Below, piece after piece: positions 60,172-64,000 of a stretch of DNA of 64,000 bases. The stretch lies in NCBI GenBank assembly GCA_023386235.1, contig JAEWKC010000022.1, positions 1-64,000 of the forward strand, written 5' to 3'. The notes beneath the pieces were generated by a model. The model was not told the origin of the DNA. It ran no database searches and saw only the letters and a program-made list of their open reading frames with translations. How positions within the stretch are numbered: the first letter of the stretch is position 1; every line of letters begins with the position of its first letter. The position numbers and the translations under genes are program-made. The stretch is from Bacteroidota bacterium. GTDB lineage: Bacteria > Bacteroidota > Bacteroidia > Chitinophagales > Chitinophagaceae.

Positions 60172-62409
60172 ATGTTGAAACAACCTTTAAGTGTTTCCTT
60201 TGACTTAGGCGGCGGTCGTGAAGTAACCATCGAATCGGGTAAACTTGCCCGTCAGGCAGATGGCGCCGTGACTGTAACTCAGGGAAACAATGTACTGTTG
60301 GCGACCGTTGTGGCCAACAAAGAACCACGTCCGGGACAGGATTTCTTCCCGCTCAGCGTGGATTACCAGGAAAAATTTGCCGCCGCGGGCCGTATCCCGG
60401 GCAGCTTCTTTAAAAGAGAAGCCAGGCTTAGCGATTATGAAATCCTTATCAGCCGTTTGATTGACAGGGCGCTGCGTCCTTTATTTCCGGACGATTATTT
60501 TTGCGATGTGCAGGTACTTATTTCTCTTGTCTCCAGCGATGAAGAAATACTTCCCGACGCGCTTGCCTGCCTGGCAGCTTCAGCCGCTTTGGCAGTTTCA
60601 GATATTCCTATTAAAGAAATCATTTCAGAAGTAAGAGTAGCACGCATTGATGGCGAGTTTATTGTAAATCCTACCCGTTCTCAAATGGAGAATGCCGATA
60701 TGGATTTTATGATTGCCGCTACAGAAAAAAACCTGATGATGGTAGAAGGCGAGAGTAAAGAATGTAGTGAAGAAGACCTTGTAAAAGCATTGGAAATTGC
60801 GCATGAAGCTATTCGTGTTCAAATTAAAGCACAACAGCAACTCAGAGAACAGAAAGGCATTACTACCAAAAGAGATTACCCGAAAGCAGAAGAAAACGCG
60901 GCCTTGAGAGAAAAGGTAGATGCTTTTGCCAAACAAAAAGTATATGACATAGCTAAAGGAAAACTGGCTAAGCACGACAGAGGATATAAATTTGATGAAG
61001 TAGGAGATGAGCTGATGAAATACCTCGAAGAAAGTGCAACAGACGAAGAGCCTTTTACAGATGATGTAAAGAAAAAAGCAGCAGAATATTACCACGATAT
61101 CCAGTACAATGTGGTAAGGAATATGATTCTTGACGACAGAACGCGTCTTGACGGAAGAAACCTTGATGAAATTCGTCCCCTGTCAATGGAAGTTGATGTA
61201 TTGCCTACACCGCACGGCTCTTCGTTGTTCACACGCGGTGAAACCCAATCTTTATCGACCGTAACGTTAGGTACGCCACAGGATGAGCTGATGATAGAAA
61301 CCGCACAGACATCAACAGACGTGAAATTTTACCTGCATTACAATTTCCCGCCATTCTCTACAGGAGAGGTAAGAATGATGCGCGGCCCGGGTCGGCGTGA
61401 AGTAGGGCATGGAAATCTTGCCATGCGCAGCCTGAAACAAATGATGCCTAATGGCGATTATGCTTACACAGTGCGTGTGGTGAGCGATATTCTTGAATCT
61501 AACGGATCCTCGTCAATGGCTACCGTATGTGCAGGTTCTCTTGCATTGATGGATGCCGGCGTGCCCATTCCCAAACACGTGAGTGGTATTGCCATGGGCT
61601 TGATTACGCGTGATGAAAAATATGCCATACTCTCCGATATTCTGGGTGATGAAGATCATTTGGGCGATATGGATTTTAAAGTAACCGGAACCCGCGATGG
61701 TATCTGTGGTGTACAGATGGACATTAAAGTAGACGGACTGAGCATGGATATTATGCGTGAGGCATTGAACCAGGCAAAAGCAGGCCGATTGCATATTCTT
61801 GATCACATGTACGATTGTGTATCGGAAGCTCGCTCTGACGTAAAACCACATGCGCCACGTATGGTGAAACTGATTATTGACAAAGAATTTATCGGCGCAG
61901 TGATAGGACCCGGCGGAAAAGTGATACAGGAATTGCAGAAAGAAACCGGCACTACCATCAATATTGAAGAAGTAGGTGAATATGGTGAAGTAAGCATCTT
62001 CTCCAGTAATAAAGAAAGCGTTGAAAAAGCCGCGGCTACCATTAAAGGAATTGTGGCTGTACCTGAAGTAGGCGAAGTGTACGAAGGAAAGGTAAAAGGC
62101 ATCAAAGAATTTGGTGCTTTCGTAGAATTTTTACCGAAAAAAGAAGGCTTGCTGCACATTTCAGAGATAAGTTGGAAGCGTTTGGAAAATATGGATGGCA
62201 TATTCAAAGAAGGCGATATGGTGAAAGTAAAACTCATCGGTATTGATCAGAAAACCGGCAAGTTCAAACTCAGCCGTAAAGCGTTGATGCCAAGACCTGA
62301 AAGAACGGAGCAAAGAGAACAAAGACCTCCGAGAGAAGACAGAAACTACAACGAAAGAAGAGAACAGAGAAATAATGAAGCGAGTGATACAGCTCCTTCT
62401 GCTGAATAA
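60172..62409 (+). CDS. pnp: Polyribonucleotide nucleotidyltransferase
   Basis: A 745-residue 3'-to-5' exoribonuclease. Two RNase PH domains flank an alpha-helical linker; the catalytic half has GETQSLSTVTLG and SSMATVCAGSLALMDAG. A KH domain (IGAVIGPGGKVIQELQ, about 570-585) and an S1 domain (from about 640, GKVKGIKEFGAFVEFL) follow. The tail is arginine/glutamate-rich and disordered (from about 705). It degrades mRNA with or without a helicase partner. Confidence 0.98.
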   Translation: MLKQPLSVSFDLGGGREVTIESGKLARQADGAVTVTQGNNVLLATVVANKEPRPGQDFFPLSVDYQEKFAAAGRIPGSFFKREARLSDYEILISRLIDRALRPLFPDDYFCDVQVLISLVSSDEEILPDALACLAASAALAVSDIPIKEIISEVRVARIDGEFIVNPTRSQMENADMDFMIAATEKNLMMVEGESKECSEEDLVKALEIAHEAIRVQIKAQQQLREQKGITTKRDYPKAEENAALREKVDAFAKQKVYDIAKGKLAKHDRGYKFDEVGDELMKYLEESATDEEPFTDDVKKKAAEYYHDIQYNVVRNMILDDRTRLDGRNLDEIRPLSMEVDVLPTPHGSSLFTRGETQSLSTVTLGTPQDELMIETAQTSTDVKFYLHYNFPPFSTGEVRMMRGPGRREVGHGNLAMRSLKQMMPNGDYAYTVRVVSDILESNGSSSMATVCAGSLALMDAGVPIPKHVSGIAMGLITRDEKYAILSDILGDEDHLGDMDFKVTGTRDGICGVQMDIKVDGLSMDIMREALNQAKAGRLHILDHMYDCVSEARSDVKPHAPRMVKLIIDKEFIGAVIGPGGKVIQELQKETGTTINIEEVGEYGEVSIFSSNKESVEKAAATIKGIVAVPEVGEVYEGKVKGIKEFGAFVEFLPKKEGLLHISEISWKRLENMDGIFKEGDMVKVKLIGIDQKTGKFKLSRKALMPRPERTEQREQRPPREDRNYNERREQRNNEASDTAPSAE

Positions 62410-62428
62410 GTTCTACAGCAATAAAACT

Positions 62429-62461
62429 AAAAAAATCCCGGCGAGCAGGCGGGATTTTTTT
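62429..62461. terminator. Terminator between pnp and the broken barrel gene
   Basis: AAAAAATCCCG pairs with CGGGATTTTTT around a loop with GCGAGCAG; A and T tracts serve both convergent genes. Confidence 0.85.
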
Positions 62462-62472
62462 ATTGATATAAA

Positions 62473-63057
62473 TCAGAATCTTTTACCGAAAGAAATTCCA
62501 TAACCTTTTATTAAATTTCCATCTATATCATTTTGATATTTAATATTTGCACCTATTAGCAAATTATTTTTAAATGCATACAGATAAGAAGCTATTGCAA
62601 TAAATCCAAATTCAAAGTTTCTATCTCTGCTAGATTCATCATATACAGGCTTCAATGAATTAAACGGATAGTTTTCTTCATATATAATTTTATACGGATG
62701 CACGTGTTTACCAAATTGATAACGTAATATTGGACCTGTTTGTAGAATAAGCTCATGTGCATTTGTTCCTATGAAACTATATCCTGCACCCAAACCTGTC
62801 TGTAAGGCATTTGTAAATAAATCACGTTCGGTTCTGGCCTGAATGCCATTATGAAAGCTAGTACCTATTATGCCGTAGAGACTTATTCTTTTTGTTAAAT
62901 ATCTTGAATAAGCAACGTCGATATTAAAACCTTTTAAATCTGTCGGCTCATAAAAACTTCTGTTTACTCCAACTGTAATATTTTCCAAAGGTAAATTCTG
63001 TGCAGAAACTTAAAGAAAAAATGAAAGAAAAAAATAAGTAATAATACTTTTTTTCAT
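62473..63057 (-). pseudogene. Outer-membrane beta-barrel-like protein gene with an in-frame stop in its signal peptide
   Basis: Reading from the ATG at 63057, the frame gives the start of a signal peptide (MKKSIITYFFLSFFL), then TAA at 63012-63010, then VSAQNLPLENITVG and a beta-strand-rich chain to the stop at 62473. The signal-peptide end VSAQ and the barrel lie in the same frame, so a single base change (for example TTA to TAA) explains the break. The downstream part (171 residues from a TTG) has alternating strands such as LYGIIGTSFHNG, a C-terminal GKRF and an aromatic last residue, as in outer-membrane proteins. Without readthrough it cannot be exported. A sequencing error is the main alternative. 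Confidence 0.8.
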
Positions 63058-63151
63058 AAGTAAATATTATTTTGTTTAAAACGATAATATAAAATTAAAA
63101 CTTAAAAAAGTATTCATATGATATATTGATAAAAAAACTTTTTCAAAAAAT

Positions 63152-63182
63152 TTGGAGATAAACAGTTAGAAATTTATCTTTG
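63152..63182 (+). promoter_or_regulatory. Promoter of tRNA-Gln
   Basis: TTG (63152-63154), a 20-base spacer and TATCTTTG (63175-63182), ending 20 bases before the tRNA. Confidence 0.7.
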
Positions 63183-63201
63183 CACTCCCTTAAGGGCAGG
63201 A

Positions 63202-63272
63202 TGGCCGATGGTGTAACGGTAACACTACTGTTTTTGGTGCAGTCTTTCTTGGTTCGAATCCAGGTCGGCCAA
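63202..63272 (+). tRNA. tRNA-Gln (TTG)
   Basis: Acceptor TGGCCGA/TCGGCCA, D arm GTGT/ACAC, anticodon stem ACTGT/GCAGT around loop TTTTGGT with anticodon TTG, and T loop TTCGAAT. A73 is the discriminator and CCA is not encoded. Its synthetase gene glnS is at 32076. Confidence 0.96.
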
Positions 63273-63275
63273 CAT

Positions 63276-63313
63276 AAAAAAAGGATAATTCTTACAAGAG
63301 TTATCCTTTTTAT
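63276..63313 (+). terminator. Terminator of tRNA-Gln
   Basis: AAAAAGGATAATTCTT pairs with AAGAGTTATCCTTTTT around a four-base loop, with one T-G pair. Confidence 0.75.
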
Positions 63314-63344
63314 TTTGTATCATCTTATTATACGAGCGAAACTT

Positions 63345-63467
63345 TTACATAATATATTGTCTGTTGTCAAACAGCTTTTTTAATTCCTCTATACTATAGG
63401 GATCAATATTTTTTAGATTGGTATAATAAATATACCTGCTCGTTTTCTTGAATTTTATTTTATTCAA
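63345..63467 (-). CDS. Possible 40-residue small protein or gene remnant downstream of rnpB
   Basis: A minus-strand frame from TTG 63467 to TAA 63345 gives 40 residues. An in-frame stop lies just upstream, and there is no ATG. The C-terminal half (NLKNIDPYSIEELKKLF) looks like an amphipathic protein helix rather than random translation. It lies just after the rnpB 3' end on the same strand. It may be chance, a remnant, or a real small protein; no family is recognised. Confidence 0.25.
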   Translation of the reverse strand: MNKIKFKKTSRYIYYTNLKNIDPYSIEELKKLFDNRQYIM

Positions 63468-63710
63468 TTTGTTTATTTATTAAAACTTTTGGACTCAAAA
63501 AAAACTACAAGCCTCGTAAGCCGGATTCTGTTTCTACATTATCATTTATCTGCCCGTTGCATTGCTGCAACGATGTAGCTGCCTACCCTGTAGCATCGGA
63601 CGAACAGCCCTCAAACGCTACTATACGTGGCATTACAGCGCCTAAGGTTTACCCTGAAAATGTGTTGCCACACTTTCACGTGCGCTCTTACCGCACATTT
63701 TCACCTTTGC

Positions 63711-63725
63711 CTCGCCTGAGGCGAG
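63711..63725. repeat. Palindrome copy 2 inside rnpB (P12 position)
   Basis: CTCGCCTGAGGCGAG, a 15-base perfect palindrome with a one-base centre. It differs from the copy at 63757 only in that centre over this length. Confidence 0.8.
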
Positions 63726-63756
63726 ATAGTTATTTTCTGTGGCACTTGCTGTTCTC

Positions 63757-63775
63757 GTCTCGCCTAAGGCGAGAC
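63757..63775. repeat. Palindrome copy 1 inside rnpB (P9 position)
   Basis: GTCTCGCCTAAGGCGAGAC, a 19-base perfect palindrome with a one-base centre, sharing the CTCGCCT-x-AGGCGAG core (x is A or G) with the copy at 63711. Confidence 0.8.
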
Positions 63776-63869
63776 AAAACCCGGCTGTTAGCCGGTAAGC
63801 TGTTCTGTGCTGTCCGGACTTTCCTCCTCATGATTTACACGAAGCGATAATGCGGGCTTGTAGTATTTA

Positions 63870-63877
63870 CAAAGGTA
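63870..63877 (-). promoter_or_regulatory. -7 promoter element of rnpB
   Basis: Minus-strand TACCTTTG, six bases before the predicted RNA 5' end at 63864. Confidence 0.6.
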
Positions 63878-63903
63878 CGAAAAAACAGGTTGTAGCTAAG
63901 GAA

Positions 63904-64000
63904 TTAAGCATATCCTAATTTATACAAAATACAATATATACCTATGGCTATTACGGCGATGTAATGAGCTGCTTGTTCCATTTTATCGGGTCCATCTATA
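63904..64000 (-). CDS. C-terminal end of a small membrane protein (gene continues beyond the window)
   Basis: A minus-strand frame open to the window edge ends at TAA 63904-63906. The visible 31 residues are a short polar part (IDGPDKMEQ) followed by one membrane helix (AAHYIAVIAIGIYCILYKLG). It could be a whole small protein starting at the internal ATG or the tail of a larger one. Nothing identifies its function. Confidence 0.4.
   Translation of the reverse strand, partial: IDGPDKMEQAAHYIAVIAIGIYCILYKLGYA

Larger units (their letters stand above)
63504..63864 (-). ncRNA. rnpB: RNase P RNA (class A)
   Basis: The catalytic RNA of RNase P, which trims the 5' ends of tRNA precursors. On the minus strand the 5' core GAGGAAAGTCCGGAC (63826-63812) and the 3' core ACAGAATCCGGCTTA (63531-63517) are both present. 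P1 is formed by CTACAAGCC and GGCTTGTAG (63863-63855 with 63513-63505). P8, P10 and a GTGCGGTAAGAGCGCAC helix are recognisable. Two variable helices, at the P9 and P12 positions, are made of almost the same palindrome (see repeats). A promoter lies right upstream. An open frame across it is an RNA shadow. Confidence 0.95.

Noticed and set aside
63180..63383. A 67-residue + strand frame
   Set aside because: It covers tRNA-Gln and its terminator.
63557..63850. A 97-residue + strand frame
   Set aside because: It lies entirely across rnpB on the opposite strand and reflects the structured RNA, not a protein.

Overview
The window reads as a chromosomal stretch of a Bacteroidota bacterium, most likely of the Chitinophagaceae or a near relative. 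The evidence is an AT-rich sequence, repeated Bacteroidota-type promoters (TAnnTTTG, several with TTG 18-20 bases upstream), almost no Shine-Dalgarno sequences, a single-membrane-subunit succinate dehydrogenase, a fold-III arginine decarboxylase, and DUF2911 and SatD/DUF3307 genes. The genus cannot be fixed from sequence alone. No insertion sequence, prophage, integrase, CRISPR array or rRNA operon was seen.

Layout. 1-813 is the 3' end of a ClC chloride channel with CBS domains. 810-8950 is a surface-glycan block: two GT2 and two GT-B glycosyltransferases, two SAM methyltransferases and a YfhO-type membrane protein. The part from 1690 to 4240 is visibly more AT-rich than the rest. 9023-11271 holds the GTPases der and era. 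11377-18399 carries a lipoprotein, an Ala-Glu epimerase, an uncharacterised radical SAM protein, a TlpA-like thioredoxin, a Tat-exported Ntn asparaginase and a short glucan phosphorylase-family protein whose PLP lysine position is Thr. 18552-22060 is sdhCAB. 22117-31878 holds EcsC, a Gfo/Idh/MocA oxidoreductase, infC, trxA, mutL, a class-A-like serine hydrolase, a GNAT, trigger factor and arginine decarboxylase.

32076-38085 holds glnS, tilS and gcvP. 38167-43774 has an orphan response regulator, a sugar nucleotidyltransferase, a PLP deaminase-family enzyme, two exported proteins and a GH29 fucosidase. 43775-44099 is a gap filled by a two-way terminator, tRNA-His and two promoters. 44100-50316 has an S41 protease, thrS and a SatD-DUF3307-helical repeat operon. 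50321-53860 has cmk, a DUF2911 protein, a lone MlaE-type permease, and a ferredoxin with its reductase. 54000-55795 is grpE-dnaJ. 55935-60013 has an SLC13 transporter, a small membrane protein, folA, a DUF4298 protein, a NYN/OST-HTH protein and rpsO. 60172-62409 is pnp. An outer-membrane barrel gene broken by a stop codon in its signal peptide follows (62473-63057). Then come tRNA-Gln, a possible 40-residue reading frame, rnpB, and the tail of a gene leaving the window on the minus strand. The gap 63058-63503 holds tRNA-Gln, its promoter and terminator, and that small frame.

Most genes are household functions in short operons. The best leads are: the nonsense-interrupted barrel gene; two near-identical palindromes inside two variable helices of RNase P RNA; the phosphorylase homologue without the PLP lysine; MutL with a degenerate endonuclease motif; the SatD-DUF3307 operon; the NYN-LOTUS/DUF4298 pair; the radical SAM protein with an extra cysteine cluster; and an MlaE permease without its ATPase. 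I did not find a clear-cut new defence or mobile system.
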